The notes beneath the pieces were generated by a model that was not told the DNA's origin, did not search any database, and saw only the letters and a program-made list of their open reading frames with translations. Positions 1-8,731 of a stretch of 42,170 nt of DNA are shown piece after piece (position 1 is the stretch's first letter; the number at the start of each line of letters is the position of its first letter). The position numbers and the translations under genes were made by a program. The stretch spans positions 1-42,170 of the forward strand of contig JAUVZM010000017.1 of assembly GCA_030602615.1 (NCBI GenBank). The letters run 5' to 3'. Source of the stretch: a bacterium. GTDB taxonomy: Bacteria; Armatimonadota; Zipacnadia; Zipacnadales; Zipacnadaceae.

Positions 1-128
1 AACTGGTCCGTATTCAAGTGCCATTACTTATCGAGACCTTGCTGTAGACGATATAGATTAGACCTGGCCGGTGTTGCAGTTTCCTCCAGCAGCACAGGCG
101 TCTGTTCCAGGAATCATTCACACTTTAA

Positions 129-152
129 GGCCCCTGGCCGACTGCAGGGGCC
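129..152. repeat. Inverted repeat (8-bp stem) in left intergenic region
   Basis: GGCCCCTG at 129-136 and CAGGGGCC at 145-152 form a perfect 8-bp stem with an 8-nt loop. Neither side is followed by a T-run, so it does not qualify as an intrinsic terminator. Apart from this hairpin and the possible remnant at 240-417, I see nothing in the first 460 bases. Confidence 0.5.
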
Positions 153-239
153 GAAACTTCCAACTGGGGGCTACTGCGTAGCAACCTAGTTAAGTCTACC
201 AAGATTGCGCCGTACTGTCAAGTGACAACTCAACAACCA

Positions 240-417
240 ATGACTCCCAATCCAGCGGCCCAGCAGCATAGCTCGTCCAGCAGAATCGCCTGCTGGCGGC
301 GAGCAGCAATATTGGCCTGATAAGCTACTGCCGGCCAATGTCGGCACCATCGTGATTCACCTGACAGTCGGCCTGCTGCTGGCGCTGGGGCTGGTGCTCA
401 GCCGTCTGGGCGCGTAG
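240..417 (+). pseudogene. Possible frameshifted small single-TM protein
   Basis: An ATG at 240 opens a short frame beginning MTPNPAAQQHSSSS that stops after about 26 codons. The next frame over, open from a TGA at 241-243, encodes a hydrophilic stretch and then a clear hydrophobic segment near the end (GTIVIHLTVGLLLALGLVL), terminating at TAG 415-417. Joining the two frames would give a roughly 60-residue protein with one C-terminal membrane helix. No good ribosome binding site is visible. This may be a decayed gene or chance; family unknown. Confidence 0.2.
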
Positions 418-462
418 CTGTGCCGGTTGGTTGCCCACCGACAACAGGTCTGGCCAATACAA

Positions 463-2391
463 TCACTCTGGCTGTGCCCAGCTGTCCTTCAACTCATTGA
501 GAGGCCGCAGTATCACGTGGCAGTCCAGGGCCGGCGCGACCTCGGGTTCAGTCTCCTGCAGGAACTGCTGGATGGCCTCGATTTGCCCAACTGCCTGCTT
601 CAGGTCTCCCGCCTCCTCGCTGTGCTGCACCTGCAGGAATCGGGACACCAGCTCTTGATAGTGCAGCAGCAATTGCCAGGCCCGCTGATGGGTCGGAGCC
701 TCGGCGCGGTCGGCTGCCGCCTCCAGTTCGGAGCGGCGCTGCCCGAGGAACTGGAGCAGCTCAGAAACCTGTTCACTGAGGACCTGTTGCCAGCGGCCTG
801 CCTGGTGAGTCGGTCCACCGCTGCGGGCGGTGATGCCCTCCAGGAAAGACTGAGCCAGCCCGGTATCGTCTCCGTAAGCCAGAGCGTAGTAGTGGGCCCG
901 GTCGGCGGCATCCGGCGACTCTCCCCACAGCAGCCGAGCGGTCAGATGAAACGGCCAGCCGTGAGGATAGAAGATGCGCTGGGTACAACAGTTTATCAAT
1001 CCCGATAGACCGAGCTGGTCATAATCTTGAATATCTTGAGGCAGCAGTTGAGCCAGATCCACCGACAGCCGATCACCCATCCACGGCCACATAAAGTGAT
1101 AGTCGAACACAAAGCAGTTAGCTCGATCCGTCCAATCCCACTGCTGCCACAGCCAGACCAGGGAGCGGTTCTCCCGCGGCCTGCCCATCTCATTGCGGGC
1201 CGGGCGTTGCAGAGTCGGCTCTTCGCCGCAGCCAGGATCGGCCAGTGAGTGTCCGTAGCAACGAGAGATCGGCGCAAACATTACAATCAAGTTGTTATGA
1301 CTGGTGTCCAGCTCCACCTTCTCCGGAGGCCACAACAGATCATGATAAGCAATGATCACTAGCTTCATATCTGGGGCGACTTCCTTTAGCGAGCCAGACA
1401 GCTCATTAATCAGCGTGGTATACCAATCCCAAGGGCCGTAGTCGCGACACAGCTCGCACTCGCAATGGTTGTTGGGGGCATCAGACAGCCAGAAATGCAG
1501 CGCGTCGACCTCGGGGTGATTGCGAGCATAATCCAGCACCGTGTCAATCACGCGCCGTCGCGCCTCGGGATTACCGTAACACAGCTCGGTGTTTATGGGA
1601 ATGCCGCCCCACAGGCCCCGCTGCCCATCCACCTGCGCCATCAACTCGCGCATCTCAGCAGAAATCTCACCGTCATATTCCACCCAACCGCTGGAGGGCA
1701 GGCCCAGGGCCGCGGCAGTCCAGCCGTGGCCGACCTGATGCAGCAGCAGATTTCTTTCCTTGAGTGCCGCTATTACCTGCCGATCGAGCTGCTCACATTC
1801 TTCGTAGCTCAGGTCACGACGCTCCTCCCATTTGGGGTTGAGCGCGTGCCCATACCACAGTCGCCAGAAGTACGCGGCAATCTGGAACTGCAGGAAATAA
1901 CTGTTCAGCCCAACCTTGGGCATCCACTCGACCATATCCAGCACGTGGTCCAGCGATGGGGCTCCCTCAATACAGATACCCCGATGACGATTGGGCGGCA
2001 CTTCTATGATATCAAATCCCGCCAGCGGGACCTGCTCAATCTGGGGCAACACCTCGCCATCTTCACCTGGCCACAGCCACTCGGCTCCCAGCTCGCGCAG
2101 ATAGCCGTAGACGCCCATCAATACGCTACGGGGATTGACCCCGGCAATTACCAGACTCTCATCCACTGAACGCAACGCATACGCGTCGTCCCACTGGCGG
2201 TCGTCCACCTGGGGAAGGTCAACTATCTCAGCGAGAGTCTCTGCGGTACCCAGATAAATGTCTGGCTGGGGACCGGGCTTGCCCCCCTCGACTACTTCGA
2301 TCTGGCGACCCGTCATCTCCCCCAGGCAGCGGGCGAGTTCATATCCGGCAAGCTGTACGGCTGGGTCTGTCTCCAGAATGTGAATATCCAC
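463..2391 (-). CDS. DUF4838-type glycoside hydrolase-like protein
   Basis: A 642-residue protein starting at GTG with a strong AGGAGG (2400-2405) 8 nt upstream. Residues 1-120 resemble the alpha/beta N-terminal domain found ahead of many glycosidase barrels (DPAVQLAGYELARCLGEMTG, then LGTAETLAEI and VNPRSVLMGVYGYLRELGAEW). The middle carries the DUF4838-like core, including the cysteine cluster CECELCRDYGPWDWY near residue 315 and a long aromatic-rich barrel segment. There is no signal peptide, so it is predicted cytoplasmic. Members of this family occur in polysaccharide and uronate utilisation loci of Armatimonadota, Lentisphaerae and Bacteroidetes; substrate cannot be told from sequence. 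The GHL10 protein and aldolase nearby suggest a carbohydrate theme. Family call fairly sure, activity unproven. Confidence 0.75.
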   Translation of the reverse strand: MDIHILETDPAVQLAGYELARCLGEMTGRQIEVVEGGKPGPQPDIYLGTAETLAEIVDLPQVDDRQWDDAYALRSVDESLVIAGVNPRSVLMGVYGYLRELGAEWLWPGEDGEVLPQIEQVPLAGFDIIEVPPNRHRGICIEGAPSLDHVLDMVEWMPKVGLNSYFLQFQIAAYFWRLWYGHALNPKWEERRDLSYEECEQLDRQVIAALKERNLLLHQVGHGWTAAALGLPSSGWVEYDGEISAEMRELMAQVDGQRGLWGGIPINTELCYGNPEARRRVIDTVLDYARNHPEVDALHFWLSDAPNNHCECELCRDYGPWDWYTTLINELSGSLKEVAPDMKLVIIAYHDLLWPPEKVELDTSHNNLIVMFAPISRCYGHSLADPGCGEEPTLQRPARNEMGRPRENRSLVWLWQQWDWTDRANCFVFDYHFMWPWMGDRLSVDLAQLLPQDIQDYDQLGLSGLINCCTQRIFYPHGWPFHLTARLLWGESPDAADRAHYYALAYGDDTGLAQSFLEGITARSGGPTHQAGRWQQVLSEQVSELLQFLGQRRSELEAAADRAEAPTHQRAWQLLLHYQELVSRFLQVQHSEEAGDLKQAVGQIEAIQQFLQETEPEVAPALDCHVILRPLNELKDSWAQPE

Positions 2392-2670
2392 GGTCGCTTC
2401 CTCCTGTCGTTAGCTTGCAGTTGAAGAGCAGTAACATCAATTACGGAATCTTATTGCCCGCGTCTGCGCTTCTGTCCTTCATAGGGTTGCAACCCGTAAC
2501 TGCGAAAACGGGGCCCAACCATCAGCTACCAGCCGACCCGGACTATCCGATTCATAGCCTGGTAGGTATCCTGAGAGATCAGTTCGCGACTGCCAGCCTG
2601 CTGCTGATAGTCTATGCAGCAGATGGTCAGCAGGGATCAACTCTTCATAAATCATGCCAAAGAAGCTGCT

Positions 2671-2699
2671 TTGATTGCTGTGTTGGCCCTGCATATCTT
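2671..2699 (+). promoter_or_regulatory. Possible sigma70-type promoter for the CreD-like gene
   Basis: TTGATT (2671-2676), 17 bp, TATCTT (2694-2699). It would give a 5' leader of about 140 nt before the ATG at 2845. Only a moderate match to consensus. The rest of the 2392-2844 gap holds no convincing gene: the overlapping open frames lack start signals and resemble no known protein. Confidence 0.3.
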
Positions 2700-2844
2700 A
2701 CCTCGTTGTTGCCATATGATAATCCAGCATCCGTTACTCACCATTCTAACAAAAATGCCCTTGACTTCAAATTCCTCCCTTACTACAATAACAAGGTGGG
2801 GTTTACACCAGTCTCCGAAGGGTGGCCTGCCGGGAGGGTCAAGA

Positions 2845-4287
2845 ATGAAGGAGCTGCTGGATCTACTGGTAAGCCGTGCGCACAACTGGGCCACAGCTGC
2901 GCCCTGGATTGCAGCGTTCATGGCTCTGGGCGCCATCATGGTATTCTGGGCAGCTTTTTCACGACGCCGCCCGGCCGAGGCACCGGCCGATTTCTGGCCT
3001 TGGCTGCGAGCCATACTAGAGGCGACTGTCGCTGCAGGGCTGTTTCTGGCCATACTGTGGGGAGTGCGCCTGCAGCTCAACAAGGTGGAGCGGGCGTTCC
3101 AGAGAGAGCACGGCCGCATCACTGAGGTCAACCTGCAGAGTGTGCGCAGTATCTGGGGCCGCCCGCACGTACAACGTGAACTAGGGGTGGACCATACAGT
3201 GGTGGTGAGCGTGCAGGAAGAGCTGCCGCGTCGCTACCCGGACGAGCCGCCACGATTTGTCACCAAAAAAGTAACCCGTCATATTGAACAGAACTCCATC
3301 GTCAAGACGCGGAGCACAGTCACCATCAAAATGGATTACCGTCGCAAGGGGTCTGCCTACTACACTTGCTTCGAGGATCAGTGCGACTTCACGTACACGG
3401 TGAAAAACTTTGCTGACCGTAAGACCACCGCCAACTTCCGCTTCCCCATGTCTCATGGCCAGACCTTGTTCCTCGATTTCCAGGTGCTGGTAGACGGACG
3501 GGATTTCAGTGATCATCTAAGCTTCAGGGGCAGTGATGTATGCTGGAGCATCGCCATGACGCCCGGGCAAGAAGCCACGGTCCAAGTCCGCTACAGATCC
3601 CGGGGGATGGAGACCTGGTACTATCAGATCACCAGGGTTAGAGAGATCCGCGACTTCAAACTGGTGATGAACTTGCCTGACGTTCCCAGAGAGCGCTTGA
3701 ACTACCCCGAGGGGTGCCTGACGCCCACCGAGATCGCAGCCGCGTTCCAAGGGAAGGGCACTGTGCTGACCTGGGTCCTGGATCATGCACTTACCACGCG
3801 CGGCATGGGGGTGGAGCTACCGGCCGCCCGGCAGCCGGGCAATCTGGTGGCCCGCGTGCTCCAATACGCTTGGCGAGGGGCCATGCTCCTGCTGGTGGGT
3901 TTAGCGGTAACTGTGCTGGGCAGCGGCATCCGCATAGGTTTGCTACGGCTCGGTCTCGTCGGCGGGGCGTATTGCGCGCAGTTCATGCTGGTGGCCGCGC
4001 TGAGCGACTTCCCCCTTGGTTTCATCGGGGCGTTGCCCCTGGGCGCCTTGATCGCACTAGTTCTCTCACTTCTGGCCCTGCGGTGGCCGGCCGGTGCCTG
4101 GAGCCTAGCGCCTGCTTGCCTAGTCGCCTTCTTTGTACTCGTCCATCCGCTACTCGCCCTTCCCCCCACTGCTGCCCCGGCGCTGATGACAGGCGCCGAT
4201 ATCGGGCTCCTTGTCTACTTAGCCGGCGTGTACGCTATCCGCACCACCACGAGCCCACATCCAGCTCCATCCGGTCCCGTCTCCTGA
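2845..4287 (+). CDS. Multi-spanning membrane protein with CreD-like topology
   Basis: A 480-residue integral membrane protein. I chose the ATG at 2845 because GGGAGGG (2832-2838) sits 6 nt upstream and upstream codons are not protein-like. Two N-terminal hydrophobic segments (about residues 17-35 and 50-70) are followed by a ~250-residue hydrophilic, beta-rich domain (roughly 75-330, with YYTCFEDQCDFTYTVKNF and TPGQEATVQVRYRSRGMETW). A C-terminal bundle of about five or six helices follows (roughly 340-465). This helix / extracytoplasmic domain / helix-bundle plan matches the CreD inner-membrane family, but I see no diagnostic motif. Function unknown; likely an envelope protein. It stands alone between two minus-strand genes. 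Confidence 0.7.
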   Translation: MKELLDLLVSRAHNWATAAPWIAAFMALGAIMVFWAAFSRRRPAEAPADFWPWLRAILEATVAAGLFLAILWGVRLQLNKVERAFQREHGRITEVNLQSVRSIWGRPHVQRELGVDHTVVVSVQEELPRRYPDEPPRFVTKKVTRHIEQNSIVKTRSTVTIKMDYRRKGSAYYTCFEDQCDFTYTVKNFADRKTTANFRFPMSHGQTLFLDFQVLVDGRDFSDHLSFRGSDVCWSIAMTPGQEATVQVRYRSRGMETWYYQITRVREIRDFKLVMNLPDVPRERLNYPEGCLTPTEIAAAFQGKGTVLTWVLDHALTTRGMGVELPAARQPGNLVARVLQYAWRGAMLLLVGLAVTVLGSGIRIGLLRLGLVGGAYCAQFMLVAALSDFPLGFIGALPLGALIALVLSLLALRWPAGAWSLAPACLVAFFVLVHPLLALPPTAAPALMTGADIGLLVYLAGVYAIRTTTSPHPAPSGPVS

Positions 4288-4325
4288 CTGCGTCCCAACT
4301 CGTGCAGTGTTAGGACGACCAGCGC

Positions 4326-4991
4326 CTAGCTCCAGTTACTCAGCGAGGCGGCGTCTTGGCCGCGGCGGCGGGATAGCAACTTCTCGAGCATATCGCCAGC
4401 GCGATCGGTATCGCCGGCCTGGCTAAGCACATAGGCCACGAAAGCACAGTTATCCCCGTTCATGCCGTCAGCAATCATCCGCTCCAGCCTCCGCTGACCG
4501 TGCGAGAGCACCCGCTGGTTGACGGTAAACCCGGCCCGCAACCTGCGATCACTTAGGTCCTCAGCTACGCGGAACTGCTGACTGCCCGGCAGGTCGCGCT
4601 TAGCCCGGTCTAAGAAGATTCTATCATCGTGGTGGCCTGTTTGTGCCCAGCCGGCGCCCCCATGTGCCTGCCATAGAGGATAAAACTGGTAGTGGCGGTC
4701 GTGTTGCGCTATCTCCTGCGGATCGGCCAGCTTGTCCAGGTAGCCTAAGGCCGCTGGCCACATGTAGCTAGGCCACGACGTGGTTCTTCCAATGCGTCTG
4801 CCCCAGTGGTACTGGTAGTTATAGGCTTCTACTCCGTCAGCGCCAGCGAAGGAGGAAGGCGCTATGTCACACAACGGCTTGTCGAAGCCGAAGTACCGTT
4901 TATCTGGGAACAGCCGGCAGATGATGGACGAGCCCCTCACAAGGAAGAGCTTTTCAGTGGTTTTGACCAGGTCAGCTTCCGCCCTCGATGC
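4326..4991 (-). pseudogene. C-terminal remnant of a GHL10-like glycoside hydrolase
   Basis: An open frame of about 220 codons bounded upstream by TGA (4994-4992), with no ribosome binding site before the only early start (GTG, 4940). Its segment AGADGVEAYNYQYHW...LGYLDKLADPQEI parallels NAGADGIYLFNFNYYF...LGDPEILQPLDKL in the intact GHL10 protein encoded just upstream (5031-6698). It is therefore best read as the C-terminal third of a paralog whose catalytic N-terminal part has been lost. A GGAGG near 5019 opens a different short frame, consistent with frameshift plus deletion. A reduced but functional protein cannot be excluded. Confidence 0.55.
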
Positions 4992-5030
4992 TCACCAACG
5001 CTATCAGTTCTCAGACGTTGTCCTCCGGTT

Positions 5031-6698
5031 TCAATAGGCCCAACCTCTATAGCGCACTTGCAGTTGGACATCCTGTACAACGATACCAGAGGCTTCCTCG
5101 GCCTTAGTAGACGTTAGCTCCAGGCTATTCGCACCTTGTTTGACTATTTCCGGATCCACTGTGTACTCCAACCACCCATATTCGAATGCTCGCAGTATGC
5201 CGTAGCTGAGAACTTGACCATTCAGCTTTACTGAGAGGTCTTGCGGTCTTAACAGGTTGTCTACTCCCAGGCTGAGCTTCAATTCCGGCACAATCCCTTG
5301 CTCTTTTCCCCATAGGACATTATCGCCCACCATGAGTGTAGTCATGTGTGATTCACCACCTGGTAATGTCACTGGATGTTCGGGAGACAGAAGGGGCACA
5401 CGAACGAACTGGGCACCTTCCGGGCAGATCTCCAATATAGGCCAGTATCCCAGGAAACGACAAACACGGTGCCAACCGTATCCAGTCGCCATTACATTCA
5501 CATGGTAGAGTTTGTCCAGCGGCTGGAGTATCTCAGGGTCTCCCAGTTCTCGCCATAGGGGATCATCCGGCGCGAAGTAGTAGTTGAAATTGAACAAGTA
5601 TATCCCGTCAGCTCCTGCATTCCACGCGTTCACGGCACGTGCCCGATAGCCTTCCGGGCAGTTACGCGCCATACAGGCCGGCCCCTTATGGGGCCACTCC
5701 ATATGTGACGCCTCGAAGCATGGATATACCGGAACATCGTACTTGTGGCCCAACTGGACTGCGTCTTCCCACGGTCGTAACTGGAAGTAGCCGCCGACTA
5801 CCAAAATGTCAATCAGATCTTCCTCCAGCCACTGCTCCCAATCTAGGCCCAGCGCTCGGCTGAATTCCGGGCAATCAGATACGCGCACCGCGATAAGCAG
5901 CGGACGCCCCCGCTCGCGAGCTACTTCTTCAGTCATGGTGCGTACCCGGCGCAGAAGCTCTGTCATAGCTTCACGCTCTTCTTGCCCCAGTGCTTCTCCC
6001 CAGGCCAGACGCTTGAAACACATCATGCTGCGAAAGAAATCCAGCTCTATCCCGTCAATATCATAGCGCTGACACACATCTTGAATTATATTGAAGACCT
6101 GTTCCCGAACTTCCGGCCGGGCATAATCAACTTGCTTCCAATTGCCATATGGAGGCCGGTCTTCTTCCGTGCCAAATAGACAGTCAGGGTGGTCTTCTTG
6201 CCACTTTCCATGCCCTTCGCATTGTTCGTCGTTCATCCGCAGAGTCCAGAATACCTCAATGTTATGCTGGCGGCAATAATCGACCATCACCTGCAGCGGA
6301 TCTGTTCCCTGTGCAATCAGTGCGTTGAGCATGTTCGCTGTCCACCTTGTCAAAGGTTCAGTCACATCACTATTGTGGGTAAACTGGTTGAAGCCTTGAC
6401 TAGTGCAATAGAAGATTGAGTCCACCTGGTCAGTTGACCGCAAGAGTGGCGCTGTGTAAGCTTCCAATAGTCCCTCTGGGGTTAGCGCCTTAGCCCAGGG
6501 CCGGGAATTGTCAAAACCATCATTGTTCCAAATAATACGCCGCTGGCGATGGGCCGCTTGCGTCCTTTGCTGTTTCATTTCCTCGGCTGACATAACGTTC
6601 TTGCTCCTTTCTGCTGCTTTGGTTTGTGTGCTGAGCAATAGACTCACAAGCACAACTGATGAGGCCAACCCTAAGTATATACACCTGCGTAGATTCAT
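5031..6698 (-). CDS. Secreted GHL10-family (DUF187-like) glycoside hydrolase
   Basis: A 555-residue protein. The ATG at 6698 is preferred over an earlier one because AGGAGG lies about 9 nt upstream and the product then begins with a signal peptide (NLRRCIYLGL...TQTKAAERS, about residues 1-31). A TIM-barrel-like domain spans about residues 50-400, with RIIWNNDGFDNSRPW, NIEVFWTLRMND and GIELDFFRSM. The Asp/Glu of IDGIELDF are plausible catalytic acids as in GHL10 proteins. A C-terminal beta domain (about 430-550) carries LSVKLNGQVL and NSLELTSTK. Substrate unknown. The gene and its flanks are more AT-rich than the rest of the window, which may mark acquisition. Confidence 0.72.
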   Translation of the reverse strand: MNLRRCIYLGLASSVVLVSLLLSTQTKAAERSKNVMSAEEMKQQRTQAAHRQRRIIWNNDGFDNSRPWAKALTPEGLLEAYTAPLLRSTDQVDSIFYCTSQGFNQFTHNSDVTEPLTRWTANMLNALIAQGTDPLQVMVDYCRQHNIEVFWTLRMNDEQCEGHGKWQEDHPDCLFGTEEDRPPYGNWKQVDYARPEVREQVFNIIQDVCQRYDIDGIELDFFRSMMCFKRLAWGEALGQEEREAMTELLRRVRTMTEEVARERGRPLLIAVRVSDCPEFSRALGLDWEQWLEEDLIDILVVGGYFQLRPWEDAVQLGHKYDVPVYPCFEASHMEWPHKGPACMARNCPEGYRARAVNAWNAGADGIYLFNFNYYFAPDDPLWRELGDPEILQPLDKLYHVNVMATGYGWHRVCRFLGYWPILEICPEGAQFVRVPLLSPEHPVTLPGGESHMTTLMVGDNVLWGKEQGIVPELKLSLGVDNLLRPQDLSVKLNGQVLSYGILRAFEYGWLEYTVDPEIVKQGANSLELTSTKAEEASGIVVQDVQLQVRYRGWAY

Positions 6699-6789
6699 AT
6701 TACCTTTGCCTCCTGATACTCCTTCTTCCATTCATCACATGGCGCTCATCGCTGATACATTCTAAGACCTACAGCCCAGGGACGAGTTC

Positions 6790-6945
6790 TCAACTTGGGT
6801 AATCATCGCCCTGGGGTGTGTCCAAGATGAGGTAATGCGGGGAGCACCAGACGGTCGGCCAGACTTCTTCCATTAGCATATATTCGCTGGATTCGCGACA
6901 GTTCCTACCGGCAATTGCCTCGTACAGACGATGAACAACTTCCAT
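6790..6945 (-). pseudogene. Short coding remnant, unknown family
   Basis: A 51-codon minus-strand frame (MEVVHRLYEAIAG... ending TPQGDDYPS) with protein-like composition that stops at 6790. The frame continues upstream into antisense of the aldolase gene, where the sequence is not protein-like, so only this C-terminal piece looks real. The pattern MEVVHRLYEAIAGR loosely recalls C-termini of Gfo/Idh/MocA oxidoreductases, but the match is too short to rely on. No ribosome binding site is obvious. The rest of 6699-7020 is the control region between the GHL10 and aldolase genes. Confidence 0.25.
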
Positions 6946-6949
6946 TGCA

Positions 6950-6978
6950 TTGACTGATGGCCATCTGTGGGCTATGAT
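6950..6978 (+). promoter_or_regulatory. Sigma70-type promoter for the aldolase gene
   Basis: TTGACT (6950-6955), 17-bp spacer, TATGAT (6973-6978). It gives a short leader to the ATG at 7021, with GGAGG at 7008-7012. Ten of twelve hexamer positions match the consensus. Confidence 0.7.
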
Positions 6979-7020
6979 TACCCACTGAAAGTTCACAGCC
7001 ACAGCAACGGAGGTAACAAA

Positions 7021-7785
7021 ATGGCCTGGCCTCTTGATACGGAAGCACTTAACGCTGGCGAGGTACAACTGGGCTTTGGGCTGGGAGTTTCGGCGCCGGC
7101 GATACTGGAAGTAGTGCACGAAGATTGGGACTGGTTCTTCATCGATGGCCAACACGGCCAGCTCAGCTATGATGCGTTGCTGCACGCGGTTCGCACAGCC
7201 GATTCGGTCCGCACACCCAGCCTGGTGCGGGTGCGAGATCACTCCATCGGCTCAATCGGACCAGTGCTAGATATGGACTGCACCGGCATCATCGTGCCCA
7301 TGGTCAATACCGCTGAGCAGGCCCGGCAAGTGGCAGACCGCAGCAAGTTTCCACCCCAGGGCAGCCGCTCACTTGCCAACCACCGCATATTTGAAGTGCC
7401 CGGCGAAGGCAAAAGGACCATCACCGATGATGGCCTGCTCATTGTCCAGATTGAAACTGAAGAGGCCGTCGCCAATGTCGAAGCTATCGCGCAGACGCCA
7501 GGGGTGGACGGGATTTTCCTGGGTCCAGCTGATCTGTGCATGTCTCTGGGCCTCTCATACAACACTCCACTTACCGAACCGATACTTGCCGAACCCCTGA
7601 TCCGGATCACTGAGGCGGCGCGGGCGGCAGGTATAATAGCTAGCTGCTGGGGCAGCACGGATCCTCAGACCACCGCGATGCTAGCTGATCTTGGCTATAG
7701 TCTCATCACTGTGACCAGCGACAGGTTACTGCTAGGGGCCGCTTCGGCGGCACTTGTTCAAGATCTGCACAACGCGCTTGGCTGA
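7021..7785 (+). CDS. HpcH/HpaI-family class II aldolase
   Basis: A 254-residue metal-dependent aldolase of the 4-hydroxy-2-oxoheptanedioate / 2-keto-3-deoxy-sugar-acid aldolase family, which reversibly splits 2-keto acids into pyruvate and an aldehyde. Visible residues: the Asp-His pair in FFIDGQHGQLSYD (about 38-50), the Arg of SLVRVRD, the metal-binding Glu of IVQIETEEAV and the Asp of FLGPADLCMSLG. The start is set by GGAGG 8 nt upstream. The length is typical of the family. A place in sugar-acid degradation alongside the neighbouring glycosidases is plausible but inferred. It is convergent with trpA. The gap 7786-7900 contains only a weak hairpin. Confidence 0.88.
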   Translation: MAWPLDTEALNAGEVQLGFGLGVSAPAILEVVHEDWDWFFIDGQHGQLSYDALLHAVRTADSVRTPSLVRVRDHSIGSIGPVLDMDCTGIIVPMVNTAEQARQVADRSKFPPQGSRSLANHRIFEVPGEGKRTITDDGLLIVQIETEEAVANVEAIAQTPGVDGIFLGPADLCMSLGLSYNTPLTEPILAEPLIRITEAARAAGIIASCWGSTDPQTTAMLADLGYSLITVTSDRLLLGAASAALVQDLHNALG

Positions 7786-7900
7786 GTACTTCTGAGTCTC
7801 GGGGGGCAGCCCCGTGCCTGTTGTGCTAACTGGCAATCTGTCCTGACGTCAATACCGCCCGGCTCTCTGCCTGGCGTAACTCATAATGGAAAGGCAGCGG

Positions 7901-8698
7901 TCACTGGCGAGTAGCTGCCGCCAGCGCAGACACAAACCGGCTGACTTGCTGCAGGCGGGCTTCGTGGTTGCTGGCTTCCGCGATGATGTCCACCACCGCG
8001 CTGCCGACGATGGCGCCGTCAGCAATCTCGCAGACTGCCGCCACCTGCTGGGGAGTGCTGATGCCAAAGCCAACTGCAATGGGCAGATCAGTGACCTGGC
8101 GAATGCGCGCGACGGAATCCTTCAGGTCTTCGGGTAGCTCGTCCCGGGCACCGGTTACTCCTGGGCGCGCCACTGCGTAGACAAAGCCGGTGGTGCATTC
8201 CACCGCTCGGGCCACCCGCTGGGGCGGGGTGGTCGGCGCGACCAGAAAAACCGTGGATAGCTCATACTCCGCAGCCACTGCGCACCACTGCTCGGCCTCA
8301 CTCGGGGGCAAGTCGGAGGCCAGTATACCGTCAATACCGACCTTGCTTGCCTCCTGGACGAAGGTCTCGGGACCAAACTGAAGTATGGGATTGTAGCAGG
8401 TCATAATGACCAGCGGGATCGAGGTGCGCTCACGGATCTGGGCGGCGCAGTCAAAGACGCCCTGGATGGTAGCGCCAGCCTCCAGCGCCCGCTGCGAGGC
8501 GCCCTGAATGGTAGGACCGTCGGCCAGCGGATCGGAGTAGGGTATGCCCAGCTCGATGATGTCAGCACCAGAGTCGGCCACCGTGGTTACAATCTCCACC
8601 GTCTCTTCCAGGCTCGGGTCGCCGGCCGTAACATAGACGACTAGCACCCCGCGCCCAGCCGGGCGGTTGCTGGCAAATGTCTGTTGAATAGAGTTCAC
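7901..8698 (-). CDS. trpA: Tryptophan synthase alpha chain
   Basis: 265 residues. Cleaves indole-3-glycerol phosphate to indole and glyceraldehyde 3-phosphate in the TrpA2B2 complex. The catalytic Glu lies in ELGIPYSDPLADGPTIQ (about 49-65), the second catalytic Asp being in the same motif. The loop PGVTGAR and phosphate-binding VGFGIST and GAIVGSAVV are present. The start is GTG at 8698 with GAGGAG about 12 nt upstream. It is the last gene of the trp operon, 33 nt after trpB, and runs convergently toward the aldolase gene. No strong terminator is visible between them. Confidence 0.97.
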   Translation of the reverse strand: MNSIQQTFASNRPAGRGVLVVYVTAGDPSLEETVEIVTTVADSGADIIELGIPYSDPLADGPTIQGASQRALEAGATIQGVFDCAAQIRERTSIPLVIMTCYNPILQFGPETFVQEASKVGIDGILASDLPPSEAEQWCAVAAEYELSTVFLVAPTTPPQRVARAVECTTGFVYAVARPGVTGARDELPEDLKDSVARIRQVTDLPIAVGFGISTPQQVAAVCEIADGAIVGSAVVDIIAEASNHEARLQQVSRFVSALAAATRQ

Positions 8699-8731
8699 TA
8701 TTATGTGGTTCTCCTCGCGTTTAACGGGCGA

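Noticed and set aside
1465-2169. 234-codon plus-strand open frame
   Set aside because: Antisense to the DUF4838 gene, which has a strong ribosome site and family motifs.
2415-3125. 236-codon plus-strand frame overlapping the CreD-like gene
   Set aside because: No ribosome site; it would overlap the better-supported frame starting at 2845 and lacks domain features.
7130-7160. Gln in DGQHG of the aldolase as a lost catalytic residue
   Set aside because: The catalytic Asp and His remain, and Q at this position is, to my knowledge, common in this family.
7799-7816. Small hairpin CGGGG/CCCCG between the aldolase gene and trpA as a terminator
   Set aside because: Only 5 bp and no T-run on either strand.
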